Shown: piece by piece, positions 1 through 8,411 of the stretch
How positions within the stretch are numbered: the stretch's first letter is position 1
Layout of the letters: each line of letters starts with the position of its first letter
From: Spongospora subterranea
Lineage: Eukaryota; Endomyxa; Phytomyxea; Plasmodiophorida; Plasmodiophoridae
Assembly (NCBI GenBank): GCA_900404475.1
Contig: OUQQ01000646.1
Coordinates: 1 to 11,159 of the forward strand
Reading direction: 5' to 3'
Length of the DNA stretch: 11,159 bases
The notes under the pieces: model-generated
The model's database searches: none
Told to the model about the DNA's origin: nothing
What the model saw: the letters and a program-made list of their open reading frames with translations, nothing else
Made by a program: the position numbers and the translations under genes

Positions 1-873
1 CGGTCCGAAACTGTTGCAATGGATCGCGGATACCTTCTTCCAGAACTTGTTGAATTTTTGTGTTATGCGTATGATTATGACTGCTACAATGTACGCCCTT
101 GGTGACAGAGATCGGAAATCCACCTTCACATTTTTCAAAATTCGAGAAACAATATCCTGTCCGCCTTTATAGTGATTCCACTGAGCAACTGCGAAAGGAA
201 CCATGTCATGGACAGGCTTCAGCGTTTGAGAACCCAGAAAACTGGTCAATATCCAGAGACCAAAAAAGGCAAATTGACAAATCGAAACCCGGTATCCGAA
301 GTCTAAATCACAAGTGCTCTTTAAACTTAATCGAAAGCCGACACATTCCGAAAGATATTTGTCAATGTCACAGCACATAAAGATCGCACCTTATTGGGCG
401 CAATCGTCAATGCTCCAAGGACATCATCAAGGGCAGTTCAGATGAAAGGCAAATCGCTAGAACAACGGCGATACCTTTATAGGGCTTCCGAGCGTGATCG
501 GCAATTCAAATTACAGAGAAAATCAAATTCAAATCAGAATTTTGTTTCTCGACAAATTGAAAAGATGATGGAGTTGAAATACTCCCAAAAACTAACGCGA
601 ACAAACAACAGGGATATTCGAATCGCTCAGGCAACTGCAAATTCCTGATCGAGTGAAATAGGTCATTCGTCCTGAATCTACGATTGAGAAGAGACCCTCG
701 TTAAGTCGGAAACGGACGACCTTACCCTTCAAACCACCGAGATAAAGGACGGGAACCGGCGCGGTGGCCGATGAGCCGACGGTGAAACCAGGTCCTGTAC
801 GATCCTGCGCAGTTTCGTCCTTCACGGAGCGCGGTTCGGCAATCACTAGACAGTATCGCCAACGTTGCCGTCA
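1..873. other. Left-edge region without a recognised gene
   Basis: No gene is recognised here. At the left edge two plus-strand frames are open into the window: one ends in TGA at 103-105 and one in TAG at 170-172. A minus-strand frame across the same bases is also open, so a terminal exon of a gene lying further left is possible but its strand cannot be decided. A plus-strand frame is open from 331 to a TGA at 646-648 (105 codons, first ATG at 442); its product is basic and rich in Q, R, K and N, and matches nothing I know. Around 700-860 the sequence turns GC-richer and is open on both strands. On the minus strand there is a donor-like GGTAAGG near 723-729. This stretch probably includes the promoter and leader of the methyltransferase gene downstream. 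Confidence 0.4.
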
Positions 874-1910
874 ATGTTACATGGCCCACCTAGCGTTACA
901 CCCGCTGTTCTCGAACAGGACTCGCCGATCAGGACCTGCAATTCCGTGAGCGGATTAGCGGATCCAGATGTGTCACATATTGCGTTCAGTGATTTCGATC
1001 ACGTCTATGAGATGGGTATTTGTTTCAGTTTATTTCACGCCGTTGGCGCCCCTTGATTCTAATTCAATCCACGCAAAGGCGAAGATACATTCCTGCTGAT
1101 GTCGGTCCTGGACCAACACGTTCACTCAATCGTCGGCAATCGCCCAAAGATCTGTTTTGAGATCGGTGCGTCGCTGCCCTCAAACACTTGAACGGCTCAA
1201 CGACTAACGCTAACACGAGCAGGATCGGGAACAGGGATTGTCTCGGCACATTTATCGAATCTGATCAAATATCATTCGGATCTGAATCCCGTCTTCTACG
1301 CAACAGATGTCAATTCGGCTGCTGCTCTGATCACGTCGAAAACGTTCCGGAGGCACGATCCGCACTTGGGTTTGTCAAATGGGTTTCCCAATTCTGATCG
1401 CCACCGCAGGAACAATGTCGTCGGGGAAGTGGTGTTGGGCGATCTCGTGGCGCCATTGGAAACAAGGCTGCGCGGAATGGTCGACGTGTTGCTGTTCAAT
1501 CCTCCATATGTTCCATCCGACGACGATGAGCTGAATAAGCGCGATCTGACCGCCGCTTGGGCTGGCGGTGCCAACGGAACGCATGTATCGTTGCTACGCT
1601 GATGGTCGCGTTGATTCGACCCTGATATATATATATCTCTCGTTCAGGTTACCGATTTACTGCTCCCGAAAGTCGGCGATATCCTCTCTCAGAACGGCGT
1701 ATTCTTTTTGGTTCTTATCGAGAAAAACTTCCCGGACGAGATCTGCGCTCGGATGATCCAGTACGGGTTTAAATCTGAGGTCGATCATTGCTGAAACGAT
1801 CGAATTGATCAAGTTCTGACACATTGCTTTAGAGCGTGGCACAAAAACGTGTGGCTGGGGAAATTTTACGAATTGTCAGATTTTCTAGGGCGACACCAAC
1901 ATGCGTTTGA
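874..1910 (+). CDS. N6AMT1: N6AMT1/HEMK2/MTQ2-type protein-glutamine N5-methyltransferase, five exons
   Basis: Proposed exons are 874-1015, 1079-1165, 1223-1584, 1648-1779 and 1833-1910, giving about 266 aa (the human protein has 214). Splice phases agree at every junction. The spliced product carries the family landmarks in order: AFSDFDHVYE then EDTFLL (residues about 36-54), the SAM-binding motif EIGSGTG (75-81), an acidic motif YATDVNSAAA, the catalytic NPPY (169-172) inside LLFNPPYVP, then AAWAGGANG, a hydrophobic strand NGVFFLVLIEKN, and a C-terminal KRVAGEILRIVRF that matches the usual family ending. NPPY marks class I methyltransferases acting on glutamine or adenine amides. In yeast and mammals this subfamily, bound to TRM112/TRMT112, methylates the GGQ glutamine of eRF1. 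Introns are 63, 57, 63 and 53 nt, with donors GTATTT, GTGCGT, GTATCG and GTCGAT. CTAAC occurs twice just before the second acceptor, CTAAT lies near the first and CTGAC near the fourth. The start is uncertain: ATG 874 is the first in its frame, but it gives about 30 unconserved residues before the usual N-terminus, so an upstream exon is possible. An insertion of roughly 20 residues precedes the NPPY region. Confidence 0.9.
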
Positions 1911-3084
1911 TGTCTTTTTATTAATTTATATCAACAATCAATACATTTATGTAAAACCTGGTCCATTTGATCGTCGTCGTCGATATTCCGATCGTGTAAA
2001 CATGCTGTGCATCAGGTTCGGGAGCAGGAACTCGACGAGCACTCAAGTATATGGATATTGCAGGGCGCGCTGACCAGCATTGCTCATCTGGCCCGATTGC
2101 GGTGGTAAATCCCGACGAATCACCTCGGCCGTGGTGTCGCCGGACGGTCCATTGGCATCGGTCCTGCTTTGCTGGTTTAAATGGGTTCCCTCAATGGATA
2201 CCCAAACTACTTGTAGCGGCCAGGTGGAATTGGGAAACTTAGGTGACTCGAAACCAAACAACCTCTTCATAAAGGTTTGGTTCGACCGGAATCTTTGTTT
2301 GGATTGATGTTTTTCTTCGTCGCAAAACCGGATCGTGATTCGCCGTCTTTTGAACCATCATCGTCTTCTTCCTTATCGCTATCGTCGACTTCGGCAACCT
2401 CAAACTCAACTCCATGAATGCTTGAGTCAGTTTCGACTTTGTTTTGTCAAGGAATCTTCTTTGTTCCATGCAAATGAGTTAGAGGTTGTTAAACACATCA
2501 GTGACGAATATTTCCACTCCGGATTCTATTTTTCAATTGGCCCAGACACGGACCCGTTGAAATCTTCACGTTGATCCGACCGCAATCTGGCCACTAATTC
2601 GTGTTGGCTACGGCTGGAGTACTTGGAGAGTTTCGCTGTGGAGTCGAACCGAAAGGCGGGCTTGGTTGTACTGGGATGTGAAGTTGGTGACGGTCGAAGG
2701 CACCTGCCGGCAAAGGGACCAAAGCTTTCCACCCAAAGTTATTAAAAATCTATAGCTTGCGCCGTTCTGCCGGCAGTGGCTTTGGACCGTCATCAACTTC
2801 AGATTAAATGAGATCAACTCCAGATGAAGAAGCAGATTGACACTCTGCCACACAATACAGCGCAATACAACTGCCGCTTGTTTTACAGGTTGTCGCCCTT
2901 CACTGACCTTGAGAGCAAAAACCACGGTTTCTGCGTTCTTATCTCAGCAACGACATTGCTTATTTGCAATTTACAGAACCATGTTTTGGTCAACTGTTCC
3001 AGACTGCAGTATTGGAAGAGATTCATAGGCAACTGGTTCCCGAACGTTTCTGCGTTCATATTTTGACGTTGTATTAGGACCCGA
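1911..3084. other. Gene-poor stretch with possible minus-strand coding fragments
   Basis: No family is recognised. The minus strand has two protein-like open frames. One runs from about 2740 down to a stop at 2526 and is hydrophilic (contains AFRFDSTAKLSKYSSRS). The other is open from 2446 to a TGA at 2267-2269 and has a strongly acidic core (EVAEVDDSDKEEDDDG). Neither has a clear ATG and they lie in different frames, so they could be exons or a decayed gene; I could not find a convincing splice joining them. A short TCG run occurs at 1971-1982. The region just after 1910 is AT-rich and likely holds the 3' end of the methyltransferase transcript. Confidence 0.35.
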
Positions 3085-3122
3085 ATGGCCTTAGCCAGAA
3101 GAAATACCGAACAATATATGAA

Positions 3123-3139
3123 ACAAGTACAAGTACAAG
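3123..3139 (+). repeat. ACAAGT short tandem repeat
   Basis: The hexamer ACAAGT is repeated 2.8 times without error. It lies inside the charged open frame that begins near 3085, where it reads as alternating Gln and Val codons. No function is implied. Confidence 0.8.
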
Positions 3140-3315
3140 AAACTGAGAACCCACATGACTGATGATGGACAACCTTCGAAAAAGCACAGGTTCTGAATAA
3201 ATAAAATATGTGTGAGGAAAGTGGCGAACTGATGAGATTTTCGTAATGCGAAAAAGGGCAGGTCCAATCGAGGATAGAGCTAACGAGAGGATAACAATGG
3301 AACAAATGGATGATG

Positions 3316-3345
3316 AATATGAGAGGTCGCAATATGAGAGGTCGC
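3316..3345 (+). repeat. 15-bp perfect tandem duplication
   Basis: AATATGAGAGGTCGC occurs twice head to tail with no mismatch. The unit is five codons long, so in the frame starting at ATG 3246 it duplicates the peptide YERS plus one residue without changing frame. A frame-preserving duplication is mildly suggestive of coding sequence, but one case is not proof. Confidence 0.9.
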
Positions 3346-3552
3346 GTCTTTTAGAAAACTGCAGTGGAATTAGGCGATCGCATAAAACTGGATTTTGCAA
3401 AAAACCTGCACAGAAATGGGCAACGAGCTTATGCCGAGCAAAACACAAGGAGACGAGATAGGAAAAACGTGGCGGCGAAATTTCAAGATTGGAGAATTGC
3501 TAATCAAAGCAACCAGGCAGAGACATTCATGGCACAACATATCAAACTATAA

Positions 3553-4986
3553 AGACGATGTATTGTGTGTTCGGTCTGTATTGTCCATATCTACAATATG
3601 GTCTGTATGGTCGGTTCCTCTCGGCGCCACAGGGGCAAGGGCGCCCCAAACTCAAGCTCTTAAGTTTGCGATAAGTATTTTGCTAGTAGCTCAAGCAGAC
3701 TTGACCGACACAGGTACGTTGTTTACACCCGAACCACCTACTCTTACAGGAATCACAAGGAACATTTCACAACTGTATTTGCGTCTATGACAACCAGGCT
3801 GTTGTTGAACCGATTATCGACATACTCATCTCGATCTTTTGTCGTCTTCGTTTGTGTTCATACCTGTCATGTCAGATGTAGCAGCCTATTCTTTTCGCTG
3901 CTATCAGTATCCGATTCATCTCTTTGGGAATGTGTCCACAGTGCGATCTTCGAAACCGGTCTCTAGTATTGCACATCTCATAATTTACAATTGCCAACCA
4001 ATTTCATTGCCGTACAGCATTCATTGAAAATCCAGTTGTTTATAATAAAGCTTCATCACGAACTGATTTGCTAAAAAAACAGAAACAGATATGAAAAAAA
4101 TTGGGTGTCAACGAGCAAAACAACGCTCAATTACAAAAAGGACATGGCTCCATACCAACATGAGTTGATTATGCCATTCAGAAAAGAGAATTTTTGTTGA
4201 ACGCGAGTTAGGTTTCAAAGGAGAGCAAACACATAGATTTTAGGGCGAACGTTGGAGCGGCTATGATATTTCGATCCAGACCAGCGACGAAAACAATCTC
4301 CAGGTCTCATTTTGCAGTCATTTTGTAGAAGTCAGAACGTATCGGGCGACTGGGACCTGAGAAATGTCCAACACTTTGCGGGTCATGGGCTCATGGCTAT
4401 TCGACAGGCTGTAGATCGCTCAAACAAGTATGTGCAGCAAGAAGGGGTAAATGCATTGATCGCGAAATGCACAACCAACTAGGATCACGAAGAATTTCGA
4501 GAGGGTTCATCACCTGGAGTCATTCCCACTATTCGTACGATTGTATCACAGATATATTCATGTTGTTTTCTCAGCACGATATTCAACCAAAAATGAATAA
4601 ACAACTCGTAATCAGTTCCCTGAGGGTAATCTCAAAATAATCTGAGCGCATGAGTATGACTGATATAATCGTGTTTGTTGGCCTTGCACCATTTATACAG
4701 TTCGCCGCTGCTTTCTCGTAGTAAAGAGTGGGAATTGCAACCAGGTCTTGATGAACCCTCTCAGTCTTGAGTGTTTCGTATTCCTAGCTGGACCTGCATT
4801 TTACGATTTTGATGCATTGACCTCTTCGTTTGCTGCAAATGCTTGTTTGAGCGATCTGCAGTCCACGAATGGCCATGGCCAACCGCCGGACTGCGCAACT
4901 ACTGTCGACAGTCGCAGTCTTTTGGCTGTGTATCGCAATATCTGGCCCTGGACCAGTGCAGCTCCGGCTGAGGGTGGAGCCAGATC
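3553..4986. other. Intergenic stretch upstream of neurochondrin
   Basis: No recognised gene in 1.4 kb. Near 3750 a good acceptor-like tract (CTACTCTTACAG) precedes three short open frames that cannot be told apart. Around 4330-4460 a short open frame contains RNVQHFAGHGLMAIRQ and ends just after a donor-like GGGTAAAT, so an exon is conceivable; a second frame stays open from about 4330 to 4640. From about 4860 the sequence becomes GC-rich as the neurochondrin start nears. An out-of-frame ATG at 4869 opens a frame running into the gene; its first 30 residues look like a signal peptide, but the rest is a shadow of the neurochondrin exon. It could act as an upstream open reading frame. An in-frame TGA at 4969-4971 limits the neurochondrin start to ATG 4987. 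Confidence 0.4.
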
Positions 4987-6941
4987 ATGGCGGAACCGTC
5001 TCTGGAACCGGTCCTGGACCTTTTGCGATCGGACCAGGACGAGCGGAAGCTTGCCGGCTTGCTGCTCTGCACCAAGGTTCTACGAACCGATCGCGAACCG
5101 GACCCTTCGACTTTGGAGGATATATCCGATGCTATCGGCGTCGTGTTTCTGCGCCGTCTTATACGGACTCAGGAGAACGCGGCCCTGTATCGCGCGATTG
5201 CGATCGACGTTATGTCAGTTCTTGCTCTCAATGAAAACGTCGCCCAACGTTATGCACGCGAACGTCTATGTGAGGAAATAGCCTCCGTGATTGGCGGAGA
5301 AATGACGAAAGAAGTGTTCACGATCTACACGTCGTGCTTGAACGCCGGCGACACATTCCCATTGAGCAGTCTGACGGATTTATGGCGCTCTGCAGACCAC
5401 GACACTTTTTTTAAACCAGCGATCAACACGTGGATTCAACCGGCGTTATTTCGTTCGGTTCTGTTCCCGATCGACATGACCAGCTCCATCATTATGGCGC
5501 TGGCTACCGATCTTGACGACCGCCCCGATCTGGAGCGGCTCGAAGCGCTGGAGGTTCTCGACAGTATTCTCAGTCGATTACGCGCCGGCTGGGAATCGGA
5601 ACGCGAACTGGACTCCGAGCTGGTCATGAAAGCCGATCCCTGGGCAACGCAAATCCGCCATGGTCTTCGACATATCCTCTCCACACGCGCCGGCGATGTC
5701 GCCAAATACCACGCCCTGAGCGTTTCGCAACTGATGCTGGATCTGTTCGGATATCCCTGGGGATCAGCTGATCCCGAATTCCCCGCCTTGCTACTCACGA
5801 ACGTCGCCGTCGAATCCCGAGTTCTTCTGGAATTCATCGTTGAACATGATTCGGAATCGGCCGTGGATACGCTGCGCGTTTGCTTCTCGCTTTTCGAGAT
5901 GGCTGTCGCGTTTTTGGTCGAGGACGACGCCGCGTTTGAACCATGGAAACGCGATCCCGCTCTGCACTGGGCCGAACTTCGCTCGGACTCGATCATTGTC
6001 ATCCAGGACCGGCTCACAGACGTGATCCGTGCTGTGTTCGCTTTCCTTTCGGACCGAGAATCTCACCAAATCTACGATCATGTCCTTCTTTCCATCGCGA
6101 TGCGGATCCTTGGGATTTTTTTTGCAGAAGGTAAACTTAATTCGAAATATAAAGTATGTATCAAAATTTCAGAATTTTTGTGGTCAACTGGATCGTTTGC
6201 GAAATTGTTATTTGCTTTTTATATCGTGTTCAAAACTACACCAGTTTTTTTTTTAACGCGATCACAAATGTGTCCACGCTTTTTTGTTTATTATGATGTT
6301 TTCCAGATTCTGTCTCGTTTCGCTCCGAAATGGAAGCGATCTCCCCATACCTGGCGCGAGTCTGTGAACTGTCGCTCGAATGCTCCGACCCTTTCGCATA
6401 CATCATTCCGTGCTGGATGCGACTGGCCGATGACGCCGACGGCGCTGAGCTCCTTCTGCAGTGCCGAGCCGAACAATCCGCATTGCGTCTGCTGGCGACG
6501 TTCGCCGAGGATGGGGACGAGACGCTGCAGTTGGTGACCCCGGATACATGCAGTTTCCTGCTCCTTCTGTTTTCTCAGGCGCCAATGCTTGCGATGGACG
6601 AGGATGTGGTACAGTCAGTGCCGATATTCTGCAACCTATTCCTGCGTCTTGTCGACAACGCTGATGACTCGGAGGTTTGTTTGCAATTGCTCGCGATCAT
6701 CGCGTCCGTTTTATCGCATTCTGATGTCAAAGTCGATACTACGTTTCGGCCAATCGCAGCAGAGTTTATATCCAGCTTCGTGCCAGGGAGCGAATTCTCG
6801 GAAGCGTTCGAGATGGTCAAGAAGAAGTTCGGGAGTTTTGTATCTTTACAGCTCGCCGAGTCGACGACTACTGCTCACCCAGGGAATTTGCATGAAGTTA
6901 CATTGGAACAACAATCCGTTCTGACCGAAAGGTCCTCATAA
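4987..6941 (+). CDS. NCDN: Neurochondrin-family protein, two exons
   Basis: Exon 1 is 4987-6130 and exon 2 is 6307-6941, separated by a 176-nt GT-AG intron; the spliced protein is 592 aa, against 729 in human. The intron splits a GAT codon and joins FFAE to DSVSFRSEMEAI, exactly where neurochondrins have the conserved run RILG.(W/F).AE..S..R.E followed by a hydrophobic helix. Other family landmarks: the N-terminal LEPVLDLLRSDQDERKLAGL and LLCTKVL (about 6-34), DAIGVVFLRRLIRT, then FPALLLTNVAVESRVLLE near 255-275 (human FLALLVNLACVEVRLALE), and IIPCWMRLADD in exon 2 (human LLPGWCHLTVED). The protein is all-helical and armadillo-like, with no signal peptide or membrane segment. In animals neurochondrin is a cytosolic scaffold in neurons, implicated in receptor and CaMKII signalling; its role in protists is unknown, so no specific job is inferred. 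ATG 4987 is the first in frame after a TGA at 4969 and sits right at the conserved N-terminus. The C-terminus is shorter than in vertebrates. Confidence 0.9.
6131..6306 (+). other. Neurochondrin intron with an open reading frame and decoy splice sites
   Basis: The intron starts GTAAAC and ends TTTTCCAG, and is clearly more AT-rich than the flanking exons. It contains no stop in the exon 1 frame. Because it is 176 nt (not a multiple of three), retention would shift exon 2 out of frame and stop at 6537, giving a 516-aa variant that lacks the true C-terminal part. An internal TTTCAG at 6167-6172 creates a possible 42-nt, frame-preserving subintron. A T8-GCAG tract at 6116-6127 inside exon 1 looks like an acceptor three bases before the donor but encodes conserved residues IFFAE, so it is treated as coding. 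Confidence 0.85.
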
Positions 6942-6942
6942 A

Positions 6943-7276
6943 CTAGTTATTTATCGAGTCTCTCGTCAGTTTCGTCCAATGCGGCCTCCCAGGGTTCAAC
7001 GGTACGTCAGCCGTCAAACAAATCCTAATTTGGGAATCACACAGCGTTGCGATAATTGGATTGATGATATACCACCATTTTTGTACTTGGTGTTTCGCCA
7101 GCTCCATGGCAGGAACAACAAATGCTGTCAACGATCTGGCCAAGATAAAACCCGCAGCAACCATCTTGTCTTGGTGCTTTGTAATTTCGGGGATTTGTAC
7201 CGATTCGGTAGACAAACATTTGTTGGCGACGAAGAATTGACAGCCGACGATTTCGACGGATTTGCTCTCTGTTTTG
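6943..7276 (-). CDS. Unrecognised hydrophobic open frame, possible terminal exon of a membrane protein
   Basis: This frame is open from 7284 to a TAG at 6943-6945, one base beyond the neurochondrin stop and on the opposite strand. A possible acceptor (TGACAATTTAG) would start an exon at 7276. The product has two hydrophobic stretches, VAAGFILARSLTAFVVPAM and WWYIINPIIATLC, which could be membrane helices. By eye there is a distant likeness to MTFP1/MTP18 (mitochondrial fission process protein), namely a hydrophobic run ending in a VP or IP pair, then KW, then P-I-I followed by D-S. The spacing is too short and the hallmark GYANE...GE.FR is absent, so I do not assign it. The first ATG in frame is well inside (before VAAGF), so an upstream exon would be needed; an ATG-initiated open frame at 7560-7306 is a candidate. 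It may equally be a decayed copy or chance. Confidence 0.22.
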
Positions 7277-8411
7277 CTAAATTGTCACCCACTTTTTATC
7301 AGACTCTAAGTAGTTAGTTTGTCTTGAACATGTTTGACCTTGGCGTTTTTGAAGTTGACATCGTTGGAACGGATATAGCACCACGTCATCTTGCGAAGAT
7401 CATGATATACGTTTGAAAATAATCGATGCTGATTTCGTTGTGCGTCCCCGCGGCGTACAATTCTAAACGGGTGTGTCGTTCTACACCATCTGATATTTCC
7501 TTCGATCCGATTACGACGCAAAAAATGCACCATCTGCGAAGCTTTACTGACTACCGTCATGACTGAGACTTTATTTGTTTTTGATTATTCACAGTACAGA
7601 ATTGGTCTTGATCTCGGGAAGATTTCGAATGTTTTACCCGAAGGAATGGGATTAGTTGAGGAGCGATCATACTTGATATCAAAGCAACTACAACTCGAAT
7701 TGATTTGCACTCTGAGAATACCGTGCATTAACATCGAACATTTTCCGTTTAGATGTTGCACACATCGAACGCGCAAAACAAATCAATTTCGATTAACTTC
7801 CAATATATACAGTACCTTTCTCTTTGCAATATCGGTCCCTACTACTATCTTAATTTGAAACAAAGAAATCACCTTTAAATTAAGGTTGGAAACAAAACGA
7901 AGAGTAATCTGTTTCACATGATCGACGATCAAGTTCAATGCGAAAACATCACTTTTAACCTCCTTAATAGGTCTGGTGGGCTGCATTGCCCTAGGCCCAC
8001 CTCTTTCCAACTGACGCTGGGTCTGCGGGTAGATAATAGATATTCGAACTGATGCAGGCAGGACAAGATGATCTTCAACATATCCCCGCACGTCACCGCT
8101 TCCGTTCGAGACCAAACGGACATGAGTAATCAAAGGCCGACAGACGCATGCGTAGTTGATCAACATTCTATAGCATAAATGAAATATCGATATATTAAAC
8201 ATTTGCCGATATTGTACTGCCATTGTAGCGTCAATCCAAATGGAAATCGCTAAAGCGTTCAGAAGATACCAGATACGTGTAACAATTAAGCGATTTCAAA
8301 CACTTATCTGCCCAAAATTTGGAGCAAGCTGGACAAACTACTGAGCGTCAAACTGCCTTGGTAGATGCCAAACGGTCCGTTTCGGTAAACATTGATGTAC
8401 AGAAAAGATAG
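7277..8411. other. Low-GC stretch between neurochondrin and the RAP gene
   Basis: No recognised gene. Apart from the minus-strand frame at 7783-8223 listed separately, it holds a minus-strand ATG-initiated frame of 84 codons at 7306-7560 (basic, contains SQMVHFLRRNRIEGNIRW). A plus-strand frame at 7559-7858 reads through FVFDYSQYRIGLDL. Neither shows a family signature strong enough to name. Bases 8224-8411 follow the RAP gene's stop on its own strand and probably hold its 3' untranslated region. Confidence 0.4.
7783..8223 (-). CDS. Hypothetical protein, 146 aa
   Basis: An uninterrupted frame runs from a true ATG at 8223 to TGA at 7783. At the local low GC a 146-codon ATG frame is uncommon but can arise by chance. 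The central part (contains GDVRGYVEDHLVLPASVRIS and YPQTQRQLERGG) looks the most protein-like; the ends are hydrophobic or AT-driven. No domain, signal peptide or catalytic motif is recognised. It lies about 190 bp downstream of the RAP-protein stop on the same strand, so it might be a separate small gene or one exon of a larger one. Confidence 0.22.
   Translation of the reverse strand: MAVQYRQMFNISIFHLCYRMLINYACVCRPLITHVRLVSNGSGDVRGYVEDHLVLPASVRISIIYPQTQRQLERGGPRAMQPTRPIKEVKSDVFALNLIVDHVKQITLRFVSNLNLKVISLFQIKIVVGTDIAKRKVLYILEVNRN

Larger units (their letters stand above)
3085..3552 (+). other. Cluster of charged plus-strand open frames, possible decayed or spliced gene
   Basis: Three hydrophilic plus-strand segments follow one another in different frames. 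The first begins with ATG near 3085 (MALARRNTEQYMKQ) and ends in a TGA about 25 codons on. The second has a true ATG at 3246 (MRKRAGPIEDRANERI) and includes a five-codon tandem repeat. The third is open from about 3364 to a stop at 3552 (contains DFAKNLHRNGQRAY). The second and third could be continuous if a single frame change or short intron lay near 3345-3365. Composition resembles a coiled-coil or RNA-binding tail. I do not recognise a family, and chance is not excluded. The antisense strand is also open over much of this area, with a Cys/Phe/Ser-rich product of the kind expected from the complement of charged coding DNA. Confidence 0.25.

Noticed and set aside
592..846. Minus-strand frame with IVDSG, reminiscent of a retropepsin active site
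   Set aside because: The match is only a few residues; no reverse transcriptase or integrase motif lies nearby.
2883..3332. 149-codon minus-strand frame rich in Cys, Phe and Ser
   Set aside because: Starts with TTG, shows no motif, and its composition is what the complement of the charged plus-strand frames would give.
4869..5234. 121-codon frame with a signal-peptide-like N-terminus
   Set aside because: Only the first 40 codons lie outside the neurochondrin exon and the remainder is shadow translation rich in Gly, Pro and Arg. At most an upstream open reading frame.
4748..5281. Long plus-strand frame of 177 codons overlapping the start of neurochondrin
   Set aside because: Most of it is the out-of-frame reading of a GC-rich neurochondrin exon; no conserved motif, and the neurochondrin frame has clear family matches.
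791..6010. Recurring GGTCCTG/CAGGACC heptamer (near 791, 930, 1104, 2160, 5010, 6004)
   Set aside because: More copies than chance suggests, but they lie in coding and GC-rich sequence without regular spacing or a shared flank.
5436..6017. 193-codon antisense frame inside neurochondrin exon 1
   Set aside because: Ser/Arg-rich antisense shadow of a GC-rich coding exon.
7559..7858. FVFDYSQYRIGLDL resembling the C-terminal region of pepsin-like aspartic proteases
   Set aside because: Only about ten residues fit; no active-site DTG/DSG motif could be found in any nearby frame.
7976..8002. Hairpin with 7-bp stem (GGTGGGC/GCCCACC) and 13-nt loop
   Set aside because: Stems this short are expected by chance in 11 kb and there is no T-run or riboswitch-like context.
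8095..8120. GTTCGAGACC resembling a tRNA B box
   Set aside because: No A box, acceptor stem or anticodon arm can be folded around it on either strand.
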